Assembly (NCBI GenBank): GCA_964387075.1
Contig: CAYLVB010000003.1
Location: 62,001 to 126,000 of the forward strand
DNA: 64,000 nucleotides
Source: PALSA-968 sp964387075
GTDB lineage: Bacteria; Bacteroidota; Bacteroidia; B-17B0; Aurantibacillaceae
Direction of reading: 5' to 3'
A model generated the notes under the pieces. That model was not told the DNA's origin. It did no database searches and saw nothing but the letters and a program-made list of their open reading frames with translations. Position numbers and translations under genes: made by a program. This document shows positions 51,925 through 60,281 of the stretch, piece by piece. The first letter of the stretch is position 1, and each line of letters opens with the position of its first letter.

Positions 51925-53332
51925 TGTAGCCGCGAAGCATTTTGCGGACGAACATATGGATGGAGAAAAGATCGCCTTTGCCGGAAGCGATCGTGACCTC
52001 AGCTGGAACGAATTAAGATCGCTTTCCGACAGCATCTGCGATGTCCTCCAAAAATCAGATCTACCCGCCGGAGAACCTGTACTTATCTATGGTGACAAAG
52101 AAGCGCTCTTTTTGGCAAGCATCCTTTCCTGTTACAGGAAAAATTTGCCTATTATTCCGGTGGGCCCCGCTTTGCCTGCCGCACGCATTCAAAAAATGAT
52201 CGCGCAGACCCAGGCTTCCGTTATTTTAGTTTGCGGCGACTATAAAGATGTTCCTGTATTGCCCATTTCGATCCATAAAGATCTTACCGTACATTCTTCT
52301 TCAACTCCTCCTTTAAACGGGGCGTATAAAAACATTGCTTACATACTTTTCACCAGCGGAAGCAGCGGAGAACCCAAAGGCGTACTCATTACGCGGGAAA
52401 ATCTTGTTTCCTTCACGAATTGGTTCGTCAAAAAATTCGTGGTGAACGCGGAAACGGTTTTCATCAACCAGGCTTCCTTTTTATTCGACATCTCGTTGGC
52501 AGATCTTTTTGGCGCGCTGCAAACGGGAGGAAGCGCGGTATTTAATTCGGTTGAGCAAACTATTAACGGTGAATTCTTCGAACGGATAAAAAAATACAAG
52601 GGTTCTCACTGGAACTCTACACCATCTTTTCTTTCGATGGCCATGCTGAACAAAGAACTGGATGAAACGAACTTCCCTCACCTCAAAACATTCGTTCTCT
52701 CGGGCGAAGATCTTTCTCCTGCCCTCATCAAACAATTGCACGCTCGGTTTCCAAACTCCAGGATCATCAACGCTTATGGTCCTACCGAAACCTGCATCTT
52801 CTCATCAATGGTCGAGATCGAAACAAAAATGCTGGAAGGAACACATTTGCCCATTGCCAAACTCCCGGCCGAGAACATATCGATAGAAAAGGAAGAGATC
52901 ATCATCTCCGGCAAACAGGTGGGCGACGGTTACCTGGGCGGCGAAAAATTCAAAGCCACCTTCCATACCGGCGACCGGGCCGATGTGAAGAACGGCTATG
53001 TTTACTACATGGGCCGTAATGACGATCAAATTAAATTCAACGGAAACCGTATCGATCTTGGCGAGATCCGATCGGTGCTGGAAAATTTTGGGCATATAGC
53101 ACAGGCCGAGTGCGTTCCGGTGATTGTAGATGAAAAAATAAAACGTCTCGTGGCTTTTATCCTACCTGTGCATGATTCGCCCGTAAATATTTCGGCGCTC
53201 AAAACCGAACTGCAAAGATTACTGCCGGCTTACATGATCCCCTCCGAAATTATTTTCATTGATAAATTCCCGCTTACGGCCAGCTCCAAGATCGATCGCA
53301 AAAAACTTTTGCAGGATCATTTGAAGGCATGA
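51914..53332 (+). CDS. AMP-forming adenylation enzyme (DltA-like)
   Basis: The 472-residue ANL-superfamily ligase shows core motifs: A3 YILFTSGSSGEPKGVLIT (about 143-160), A5 NAYGPTETCIFS (about 284-295), A7 GDRADVKNGYVYYMGRNDDQIKFNGNRIDLGEI, and A10 ASSKIDRKKL with the catalytic lysine. NQASFLFDISLADLFGAL and STPSFLSMAML are typical of DltA-type amino-acid adenylation. It most likely loads the carrier protein encoded at 51298. The dltB and dltD genes that would export and transfer D-alanine are absent, so the product is unknown. Confidence 0.88.
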   Translation: MYFDVAAKHFADEHMDGEKIAFAGSDRDLSWNELRSLSDSICDVLQKSDLPAGEPVLIYGDKEALFLASILSCYRKNLPIIPVGPALPAARIQKMIAQTQASVILVCGDYKDVPVLPISIHKDLTVHSSSTPPLNGAYKNIAYILFTSGSSGEPKGVLITRENLVSFTNWFVKKFVVNAETVFINQASFLFDISLADLFGALQTGGSAVFNSVEQTINGEFFERIKKYKGSHWNSTPSFLSMAMLNKELDETNFPHLKTFVLSGEDLSPALIKQLHARFPNSRIINAYGPTETCIFSSMVEIETKMLEGTHLPIAKLPAENISIEKEEIIISGKQVGDGYLGGEKFKATFHTGDRADVKNGYVYYMGRNDDQIKFNGNRIDLGEIRSVLENFGHIAQAECVPVIVDEKIKRLVAFILPVHDSPVNISALKTELQRLLPAYMIPSEIIFIDKFPLTASSKIDRKKLLQDHLKA

Positions 53333-53544
53333 GCACCGGCGGGAAAGTGCGATGATGCTATTTCCGCTTCCGAAGTTGCACCATCTACCTGCAGAATTTC
53401 GAAAAGCTAAAGAACTCCCTTCAAAAAGCCGGCACAGGCCTTGCTTGATAAGCACCCTGGCGCACGAGGTTTTGCCCAATAAATGCCTCACTATAGCATA
53501 ACCGGCTGGTTTAAACGCGATTCCTTACTCTGAACGATTTTTAG

Positions 53545-53552
53545 TACCTTTG
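53545..53552 (+). promoter_or_regulatory. TACCTTTG -7 element of the NifU-like gene
   Basis: This is an exact TAnnTTTG match 17 nt before the ATG at 53570. The 200 bp before it, after the DltA-like gene, hold nothing recognisable. It also argues against the TTG at 53558 as a start. Confidence 0.5.
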
Positions 53553-53569
53553 TAAGGTTGGAAAACACC

Positions 53570-53797
53570 ATGCGCGAAAGAATAGAAGAAGCCCTTAACA
53601 CCATCCGCCCTTACCTGGCCGCCGACGGCGGTAACGTAGAGTTGCTCGATATTACCGAGGACAACGTGGTATTGGTAGAACTGCAGGGCGCCTGCAAAAG
53701 CTGCAGCATGAGCAGCATGACCATGAAGGCGGGCATTGAAGAAACCATCAAACGCGCGGTTCCGGAAGTTACCAAAGTAGAAGCCGTAAATTTTTAA
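53570..53797 (+). CDS. NifU C-terminal-domain-like Fe-S scaffold protein
   Basis: This is a 75-residue stand-alone NifU C-terminal domain: RPYLAADGGNVELLDI, then GACKSCSMSSMTMKAGIEETI with the cluster-binding CxxC (about 45-48). Such proteins carry or deliver Fe-S clusters. The ATG at 53570 gives the usual family start MRERIEEALNTIRPYL. The next gene begins 3 bp after the stop. Confidence 0.95.
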   Translation: MRERIEEALNTIRPYLAADGGNVELLDITEDNVVLVELQGACKSCSMSSMTMKAGIEETIKRAVPEVTKVEAVNF

Positions 53798-53800
53798 AGC

Positions 53801-54502
53801 ATGAGCAGACTGCTTTTTTTGCTGATCCTCCTCGCTTCTCTCCCACTCTTTTCTCAAAAACGTGTCACGCTCTCCGTTCGTCCCGACGATAAAATTACCA
53901 TGCATGGTTTTTGTTATTGGCAGGAAGTTTTGGTTAGCTCTAAAGACACTTCGTTCACGGCAAAGCTTCACCGCAATAACCCGGATGAGATCAGGAACCT
54001 GAAGCCCGGTTCTTACAAACTGATCGCCCGTTCGCTCTTTAATCATCGTGTTGTTAAAAAGATTAGGGTTAGCGCCAAAACCTGTGATATAAAATTAAAA
54101 GGTTTGCAGTCGTACTACAACCGCATTGCGGGCGAACAGAACCTCAGTGATAAATTAAAGCTCAACGATACCCTGTATATTCTCTATAGCAACAGTGCTG
54201 ACGAGAGTGTAAAAGAAAAGATCGCTATTACCAAAATAAAAACGGGCTACAAAGCTATACAGTACAGTGGTATTGGCTTTGAAACCGCGCAGGAAATGCA
54301 GTTCAATGATGCTTCTTACAAGCAGGTTATAAAATTTGAAACGGAAGGGAAGAAAGCCAATTCGCCAAAGGCAGAAACTGCGCCCAAAGCCGAAATATAT
54401 TCCATTGCCTTAAATAAAGAAGTTGTTTCCTTCATTGTTCCCGGAGAATGGGAAGGGTTGAATAAATTGAAAGCCGTTTTGTTCATCATAGAGAATAAGT
54501 AA
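53801..54502 (+). CDS. Exported protein of unknown function
   Basis: The 233-residue protein has a signal peptide (LLFLLILLASLPLFSQ) and a Lys-rich, mostly beta mature part, including a Lys/Ala/Pro linker (EGKKANSPKAETAPKAE) before a last domain ending AVLFIIENK. No motif is recognised. It starts 3 bp after the NifU-like gene, probably in one transcript. Confidence 0.6.
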   Translation: MSRLLFLLILLASLPLFSQKRVTLSVRPDDKITMHGFCYWQEVLVSSKDTSFTAKLHRNNPDEIRNLKPGSYKLIARSLFNHRVVKKIRVSAKTCDIKLKGLQSYYNRIAGEQNLSDKLKLNDTLYILYSNSADESVKEKIAITKIKTGYKAIQYSGIGFETAQEMQFNDASYKQVIKFETEGKKANSPKAETAPKAEIYSIALNKEVVSFIVPGEWEGLNKLKAVLFIIENK

Positions 54503-54590
54503 CGTCAACCTTAATTAAAAAAAAACCTGGCGTTATGCAGAGTTGCCGAAATCCCTTATTTTTGAATAAATTCAAACCAACCTCTGCATA

Positions 54591-55217
54591 ATGCCGCGCA
54601 AAGAAAATAACATTCCTTTAGAAGAGCGCATGCAGCGGGCCAAAGAGCTTGGTGAGGTCAAAGCGCAGCAAAAAAAAGAAAACCTGGCGCAACTTTACGC
54701 TTCTTCGCTCTACAAAATTGCAAGAAAAAGCTGCATCGCATTCCTCTGGATCTCGCAACTCATGCTCATCGACTGGGCCCTGCCCTACCACGAAATAAAA
54801 GATAAAATTTCGGGCGGTTATTTTAATTCTAACACCATGACCACCGTAGGTGTTGGCGGCATCACCGATCTTCGCCTCACCGATCTTTTCATCAAGACCG
54901 CTAAAGGCTACCAGTTCAAAGTAGATTTTTCTGATGGCAGCCGAGAACCCAGCATCGGCGATAGCATCACCATTCACAAAAGCATGATCTTTCATGATTT
55001 TAAAAAGATGACAGCGCCCCGGGTGAACGAAAGTTATTACGTAAGCTCCTCGGCCACCTATCGCTATTTGCCCTTTATGCTCATTATTTCCGGCCTCGCG
55101 GTTCTCTTCATTTTCGTAAAGAACATTGAGGTGAAAGCCTTCGCCTGGATATCGCTCATCTGCACCCTTACCTTCGGGCTCTTCCTGGTGGTTTATATGG
55201 TGATGAGTTTCCGGTGA
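54591..55217 (+). CDS. Membrane protein of unknown function
   Basis: The 208-residue protein has a charged N-terminal helix (ERMQRAKELGEVKAQQKKENLAQL), one membrane helix (about 48-64), an extracytoplasmic segment with beta character (about 70-155) and two C-terminal helices (about 158-205). No family is recognised. An upstream run of A and T at 54516-54560 may hold its promoter. Confidence 0.6.
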   Translation: MPRKENNIPLEERMQRAKELGEVKAQQKKENLAQLYASSLYKIARKSCIAFLWISQLMLIDWALPYHEIKDKISGGYFNSNTMTTVGVGGITDLRLTDLFIKTAKGYQFKVDFSDGSREPSIGDSITIHKSMIFHDFKKMTAPRVNESYYVSSSATYRYLPFMLIISGLAVLFIFVKNIEVKAFAWISLICTLTFGLFLVVYMVMSFR

Positions 55218-55262
55218 CCCGCTACCTTTTTAAGAAACAAGTAACAAAATCCTCCGCCGTCA

Positions 55263-55281
55263 CCCTGAACTTGTTTCAGGG
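55263..55281. repeat. Dispersed hairpin repeat
   Basis: CCCTGAA (55263-55269) and TTCAGGG (55275-55281) bracket a short loop within a CACCCTGAACTTGTTTCAGG repeat of a type common across bacterial genomes. It lies in the 169-bp gap before the FNR gene. Confidence 0.55.
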
Positions 55282-55369
55282 TCGCTCTAGCCCGTTAAGC
55301 CGACCAATATCGGGGCGCCCAATAGCTTTTTTGAACCTAGACTCCCTTTCGCCTTCCCTGTTAAATGCT

Positions 55370-55377
55370 TATCTTTA
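55370..55377 (+). promoter_or_regulatory. TATCTTTA -7-like element of the FNR-type reductase gene
   Basis: TATCTTTA ends 9 nt before the ATG, implying a very short leader. Confidence 0.35.
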
Positions 55378-55386
55378 CACCCGTAA

Positions 55387-56397
55387 ATGATCAACACAGA
55401 CATAGTAATTATAGGCGCCGGTCCCGTAGGACTTTTCGCGGTGTTTGAAGCCGGGCTTTTAAAGATGCGCTGCCACCTTATTGATTATTTACCCCAGGCC
55501 GGCGGGCAGCTTACTGAGATCTATCCCAAGAAACCTATTTACGATATTCCCGGCTATCCCATTGTGATGGCGCAGGAATTAGTTGAACAGTTAAAATTAC
55601 AAATTGAGCCTTTTCATCCCACATTTACTTTTGGCGAGCGTGTAGAATCTTTAGAAAAAAAAGGCGAGTGCGATTTTTTGCTCACAACAAACATGGGTAC
55701 GCAGGTGCATGCCAAGGTTGTGGTGATCGCGGGCGGACTCGGCTGCTTTGAGCCACGCAAACCTGAAGCCCAGGGTCTGGCAGATTTTGAAAACGGAAAA
55801 GGAGTGGCCTACATGGTACTTGACCCCGAGAAATTTCGTAAGCGGAAAGTTATCTTAGCCGGCGGTGGCGACAGCGCTTTGGATTGGGCCATTTTTTTAC
55901 AGCCTATTGCCAAAGAACTTACTTTAATTCACCGCAGCGAATCTTTCCGTGGCGCGCCTGACTCTGTGAGCAAAGTGATGAAACTGGCCGATCAGAAAAA
56001 GATCAATCTTCTTTTAAATACAAACCTCATTAAAGTAACCGGCAACGGTAATCTTGAAAAAGTTGAGATCCAGAATGCTAAAACCAAAGAATCTGCTGTA
56101 CTTGATGCGGATGACTTAATTCCTCTATTTGGCCTGAGCCCGAAACTTGGTCCCATTGAAGGCTGGAACCTGAACATCGACAAGAACGCCATTGAGGTGA
56201 ACACCGACGATTACAGCACCAATATTCCCGGCATTTACGCCATTGGCGATATCAATACCTACAAGAACAAATTAAAGCTCATCCTTTGCGGCTTCCACGA
56301 GGCGGCCCTCATGAGCCACAGCGCCTACAAATACATGAACCCTGGTATTAAGTACACCATGAAGTATACTACGGTGAATGGGATTAATGAGTTTTAG
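55387..56397 (+). CDS. Ferredoxin-NADP+ reductase type 2 (TrxR-like flavoprotein)
   Basis: The 336-residue two-dinucleotide-fold flavoprotein has the FAD motif IIGAGPVGLFAVFEAG (about 7-22), LPQAGGQLTEIYPKKPIYDIPGYP, the NADPH motif VILAGGGDSALDWA (about 157-170) and the late YAIGDINTYKNKLKLILCGFHEAALMSH. The thioredoxin-reductase CxxC is absent, and the C-terminal extension matches YumC-type ferredoxin/flavodoxin reductases. Three genes downstream a Rieske oxygenase alpha subunit is encoded; this enzyme could supply its electrons, though two unrelated membrane-protein genes intervene. Confidence 0.9.
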   Translation: MINTDIVIIGAGPVGLFAVFEAGLLKMRCHLIDYLPQAGGQLTEIYPKKPIYDIPGYPIVMAQELVEQLKLQIEPFHPTFTFGERVESLEKKGECDFLLTTNMGTQVHAKVVVIAGGLGCFEPRKPEAQGLADFENGKGVAYMVLDPEKFRKRKVILAGGGDSALDWAIFLQPIAKELTLIHRSESFRGAPDSVSKVMKLADQKKINLLLNTNLIKVTGNGNLEKVEIQNAKTKESAVLDADDLIPLFGLSPKLGPIEGWNLNIDKNAIEVNTDDYSTNIPGIYAIGDINTYKNKLKLILCGFHEAALMSHSAYKYMNPGIKYTMKYTTVNGINEF

Positions 56398-56483
56398 GAT
56401 TTTGCTCTTTTTGATAAGGATATAAAAATCATCCTGATGTTGTAACAAATTCACTATAATAAACGTTATACCCTAAATTTGAC

Positions 56484-57173
56484 ATGGATTCAAAAGTAAA
56501 ACTTGCTCGAATTGCAGGATTCCTTTATTTGCTTATAATAGTGTTCGGGCTAATTGCCCAGGTTTTTGTTAGGGACAATCTTGTAGACTACGACAATGCC
56601 ACGATCACTGCTCAAAATATTACAACTTCTGAATTTTGGTATCGACTTGGGTTTGTCAGTGAATTATTGATGCTTGTATGCGACATAGGTGTGGCAACTA
56701 TACTTTATATATTGCTCAGGGATTATAACAGAAATCTTTCCTTGCTTTTCACATTTTTCCGCCTGACTAGCATTATTATATTAGGTGTGGTAGCCCTGAG
56801 TCATTATACAGCTTTATTTTTTTTAGGCGATGCACAATATTTAACTGCATTTGACCATCAGCAACTTAATGCATTCGCGTTGCTGTCGGTAAAAGTTCAC
56901 GGCTCTGGTTATAATATTTCACTTTTATTTTTCGGATTTCACCTTATCGTAATTGGACATTTAATTTACAGGGCGGGTTACTTCCCCAAACTATTAGGGA
57001 TTTTATTGTTTATAGGGGGCTTATGTTATTTTATCAACAGTATTACGTGGTTTCTCTTCCCTGCCTTTGTTAATAGAATATACCCTGCCATTTTGATCCC
57101 ATGTTCTATAGGAGAATTGTTATTCAGCCTTTGGCTTTTGATAAAAGGTATAAGAATAAAGCAACCAGGATAG
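56484..57173 (+). CDS. DUF4386 membrane protein
   Basis: The 229-residue protein has about six helices and the family start KLARIAGFLYLLIIVFGLIAQVFVRDNLV, then GFHLIVIGHLIYRAGYFPKLLGILLFIGG, both signatures of DUF4386. The function is unknown. Its base composition is more AT-rich than its neighbours'. The next gene follows after 16 bp. Confidence 0.85.
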   Translation: MDSKVKLARIAGFLYLLIIVFGLIAQVFVRDNLVDYDNATITAQNITTSEFWYRLGFVSELLMLVCDIGVATILYILLRDYNRNLSLLFTFFRLTSIIILGVVALSHYTALFFLGDAQYLTAFDHQQLNAFALLSVKVHGSGYNISLLFFGFHLIVIGHLIYRAGYFPKLLGILLFIGGLCYFINSITWFLFPAFVNRIYPAILIPCSIGELLFSLWLLIKGIRIKQPG

Positions 57174-57189
57174 AAGACCGATTTGGAAA

Positions 57190-57684
57190 ATGAATCAAAC
57201 TAAGAACTTACCAATAAAGATGGGCCAACTATACGGCGCCGCCTTAGGTCTTACAGTTGTTAGTATCGGAATTATACGATACAAAACCGGCATGATACTG
57301 AGAGGAGATCAAAGGCTGAGCTATTTGTACTGGACTATTTTTACGCTGACAATTTTCTTTGCGGTGTTCCGGTTTAAAAAACAAAACCCTTCATCGTTCT
57401 CATTTAAACAAAGCTTTAAGATCGGTCTATTTGCAGGATTGGTAAGCGGCGCCATGTACACCATTTATATTGTGATATTGAATAATTATATTGATCCCGA
57501 ACTTCCTGCCAAAATACAGGCATTTATTTCCAATGCAGAGGAAACATCAGAAGATGCTTCAGGGTCAATGGGAGTTATGAAAATGAGTTCGGCCTTGAGA
57601 GGAGCAGTTTACACTTTAGTATGCATGTTCTTCGGCATCGTTCATTCCTTCATAGCCACTTTTGTGGTAAAACGACTTAAATAA
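57190..57684 (+). CDS. DUF4199 membrane protein
   Basis: The 164-residue protein has four helices with the DUF4199 arrangement: two N-terminal helices, the FSFKQSFKIGLFAGLVSGAMYTIYIVI stretch, an amphipathic segment containing SNAEETSEDASGS, and a last helix ending VVKRLK. The function is unknown. It is probably co-transcribed with the DUF4386 gene. Confidence 0.8.
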   Translation: MNQTKNLPIKMGQLYGAALGLTVVSIGIIRYKTGMILRGDQRLSYLYWTIFTLTIFFAVFRFKKQNPSSFSFKQSFKIGLFAGLVSGAMYTIYIVILNNYIDPELPAKIQAFISNAEETSEDASGSMGVMKMSSALRGAVYTLVCMFFGIVHSFIATFVVKRLK

Positions 57685-57704
57685 TTATCATTTCCAATTT
57701 TTCC

Positions 57705-57712
57705 TACCTTTA
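57705..57712 (+). promoter_or_regulatory. TACCTTTA -7-like element of the Rieske oxygenase gene
   Basis: TACCTTTA lies 14 nt before the ATG at 57727. Confidence 0.35.
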
Positions 57713-57726
57713 CCTAAAACCTTTCC

Positions 57727-58809
57727 ATGCCGAAGTTTTCCGTAGATCCCAACATAGCCAAGGCAAAGACCATTGCCACAGATTTTTATTTGGATCCGAA
57801 GGTTTTTGAGGAGTCCAAAGAAAAGATCTTCGCGCCTTCCTGGCAGTATATTGGTAATACCGATATGGTTAAGGAGGCTAGCTCGGCTTATCCCTTTACG
57901 CTTTTAGAGAATTATTTGAATGAGCCACTGTTGCTTACTAAAGACAAAGACAACAAACTTCATTGCCTAAGCAACGTGTGCACGCACCGCGGCAACTTAT
58001 TGGTGTACGAGCCTTGCAAAGTAAAAGACCTGGTGTGTAAATACCATGGTCGCCGCTTCTCTTGTGATGGCAAATTCCAAAGCATGCCCATGTTCCAGGA
58101 AGTGGAGAATTTTCCTACCAAAAATGATGATCTGCATGCTCTACAGGTTTACCAATGGGGCAAATTACTTTTAACGAGTTTGCATCCCACCATTCCTGCC
58201 GAAGAGTTCTTTGCCGAAGTAAAAAAGCGCGTTGAGTGGTTCCCCATGGATAAACTCGAGTTCCGCGCCGATCTTTCTAAAGATTATATTGTGGATGCCA
58301 ACTGGGCCCTGTATTGCGAGAATTACCTGGAAGGTTTTCATATTCCTTTTGTGCACCCTGAGCTGAATACCGTTCTCGATTTCAGCAATTACAAAACAGA
58401 GGTTTTCAAATATTCCAACTTACAAATTGGCATAGCCAAAACAGGAGATGCTTGTTTCGATCTTCCCAAATCATCGCCGGATCACGGACAAAACATCGCG
58501 GGTTACTATTTCTGGATCTTCCCTAATCTCATGCTCAACTTTTATCCCTGGGGGCTTTCATTAAATTACGTGCAACCTTTGGATGTGAGTAAATGCAAAG
58601 TATCCTTCCATATTTATGTTACCGATCCAAGCAAACTCAACACCGGGGCGGGCGGAAGCCTGGACAATGTAGAAATGGAAGACGAAGACGTTGTACAAAG
58701 AGTACAGAAAGGAATTCGTTCTCGTTTCTACAAACATGGTCGCTATTCGGTGAGCATGGAAAAAGGCACGCATCATTTTCATTCGCTGCTGGCTAAATTC
58801 ATGGGATGA
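57727..58809 (+). CDS. Rieske non-haem iron oxygenase, alpha subunit
   Basis: This 360-residue oxygenase has a Rieske [2Fe-2S] domain with CTHRG and CKYHG ligand motifs (about 81-85 and 100-104) and a catalytic domain with NYLEGFHIPFVHPEL carrying the two iron-binding histidines (about 200-214). Length and the ANWALYCENYLEGFHIP motif resemble the choline monooxygenase/betaine demethylase group more than the aromatic dioxygenases. No beta subunit is encoded. The stop overlaps the start of an APC permease by 4 bp, suggesting that the permease imports the substrate. Confidence 0.92.
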   Translation: MPKFSVDPNIAKAKTIATDFYLDPKVFEESKEKIFAPSWQYIGNTDMVKEASSAYPFTLLENYLNEPLLLTKDKDNKLHCLSNVCTHRGNLLVYEPCKVKDLVCKYHGRRFSCDGKFQSMPMFQEVENFPTKNDDLHALQVYQWGKLLLTSLHPTIPAEEFFAEVKKRVEWFPMDKLEFRADLSKDYIVDANWALYCENYLEGFHIPFVHPELNTVLDFSNYKTEVFKYSNLQIGIAKTGDACFDLPKSSPDHGQNIAGYYFWIFPNLMLNFYPWGLSLNYVQPLDVSKCKVSFHIYVTDPSKLNTGAGGSLDNVEMEDEDVVQRVQKGIRSRFYKHGRYSVSMEKGTHHFHSLLAKFMG

Positions 58810-60221
58810 GCGGTTTCAAAAGAACCATAGGTCTTAATACCACAATAGCTATCGTAGCCGGCGGCGTAATTGGTTCCGGAATTTTCATGAAGCCTTCCTT
58901 AATGGCTTCGCAATTGGGTTCTCCCCTGCTCTTATTAAGTGTTTGGCTGGTGGCCGGTGTAGTTTCTCTATTCGGCGCCCTTTCCAATAGCGAGCTCGCC
59001 ACCATGTTCCCCGAAACGGGTGGGCCCTTTGTCTTCTTCCAAAAAATTTACGGAAACACTTTTGCTTTTGTTTACGCCTGGGCCGCTTTTGCTGTTACCA
59101 ATACGGCAGGCAATGCTTCCATTGCTTATGTGTTTTCGCAATACACCAATTACTTTGTCGAGCTTCCCCGTTTCTCAAGAGAAATTGAGCAATCGGTACA
59201 TTTTTCCATTCCCTTCATCGGCACGCTCTTCCCTTTGGAGAATTTCGGAGTAAAGAGTTTAACCATTATCCTTTTAAGCTTGCTAACTATCATCAATTAC
59301 CACAGCGTAAAAGAAGGCGGCGCGCTGCAAAGAGTTTTAACTGCTCTGAAAATTATTGCAATGGTCATACTGGTTGGCGGACTATTATTTTCGGGAAAAG
59401 GAAATTCAGCGAACATTTCTTCTGTTTCCGAAACAATGCCACACGGCTGGGCTTTGGTGGGCGCATACATGGCCGCTATTTCGGGCGCATTTTGGGCTTA
59501 CGACGGCTGGAACAACATTACGTTCGTAGCCGGGGAAGTTGAAAATCCTCAAAAAAACATTCCACGCGGTTTATTCATCGGACTTTTTCTCTGCGTGATC
59601 CTTTACGCGCTTATCAATCTCGCCTACATTTATATCTTGCCGGTCGGGATGATGGCTAACTCTAATTTTGTTGCCTCAGACGCCGCCATGATGGTTTGGG
59701 GAGGAGTTGGGGGATCGATCATTGCGCTCTTAGTAATGCTTTCCACACTCGGAGCAGCCAACGCCAACGTTTTAGCCACCGCGCGCACCACTTACGCCAT
59801 GGGAGAAAACAACAAATGGTTCACCCCCGCCGCCCGCATCCATCCAAAATTCCAAACCCCCGGAAACGCTTTGCTTTTTAATCTTGTTTGGAGCACCCTC
59901 TTAATTTTCAGCGGATCCTTCGATATGCTCACCGACATGCTCGTTTTCGTAACCTGGTTCTTCTACGGCATGAGTGCCCTCGGCGTTTTCATTCTGAGAG
60001 TTAAAATGCCCAACACAGAGCGGGCGTATAAAGTCTGGGGCTATCCCATTGTTCCCGCGCTTTTCATTGCCTTTGTAGCCTTTTATTTAGGAAGTACGTT
60101 GTACACTGACATTACGCAGTACATGGAAGGAAAAACACATTTAATTAATTCCCTGCTCGGTCTTGCGATAACCTGCATCGGAATTCCCATATATTTCCTC
60201 TCTAGAAAAAAACTGTATTAA
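58806..60221 (+). CDS. APC-superfamily amino acid permease
   Basis: This 471-residue permease has about twelve helices. The first helix carries the APC substrate-site motif VAGGVIGSGIFMKPS (about 17-31), and GAFWAYDGWNNITFVAGEVENPQKNIPRGLFIG (about 225-257) is the typical helix-6 region. It belongs to the LAT/amino-acid exchanger-like branch. Overlap with the Rieske oxygenase gene points to a joint role. Convergent with the hydrolase gene, it is followed by a hairpin-rich terminator region. Confidence 0.93.
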   Translation: MSGFKRTIGLNTTIAIVAGGVIGSGIFMKPSLMASQLGSPLLLLSVWLVAGVVSLFGALSNSELATMFPETGGPFVFFQKIYGNTFAFVYAWAAFAVTNTAGNASIAYVFSQYTNYFVELPRFSREIEQSVHFSIPFIGTLFPLENFGVKSLTIILLSLLTIINYHSVKEGGALQRVLTALKIIAMVILVGGLLFSGKGNSANISSVSETMPHGWALVGAYMAAISGAFWAYDGWNNITFVAGEVENPQKNIPRGLFIGLFLCVILYALINLAYIYILPVGMMANSNFVASDAAMMVWGGVGGSIIALLVMLSTLGAANANVLATARTTYAMGENNKWFTPAARIHPKFQTPGNALLFNLVWSTLLIFSGSFDMLTDMLVFVTWFFYGMSALGVFILRVKMPNTERAYKVWGYPIVPALFIAFVAFYLGSTLYTDITQYMEGKTHLINSLLGLAITCIGIPIYFLSRKKLY

Positions 60222-60224
60222 TGT

Positions 60225-60266
60225 CTCCCCCCTGGGGGGAGTCCGGCTTTAGCCGGGAGGGGGGAG
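60225..60266. terminator. Competing hairpins between convergent genes
   Basis: CTCCCCCC (60225-60232) can pair with GGGGGGAG at 60234-60241 or with the second copy at 60259-60266. Between these lies CCGGCT-TT-AGCCGG (60243-60256). The structure resembles a dispersed repeat used as a terminator; no T-run follows on either strand. Confidence 0.5.
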
Positions 60267-60281
60267 TTCGGAGCCGAGATC

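Noticed and set aside
53219..53557. Possible gene between the DltA-like and NifU-like genes
   Set aside because: The only long frame is antisense and overlaps the ligase's C-terminus; plus-strand frames are broken. Nothing recognisable was found.
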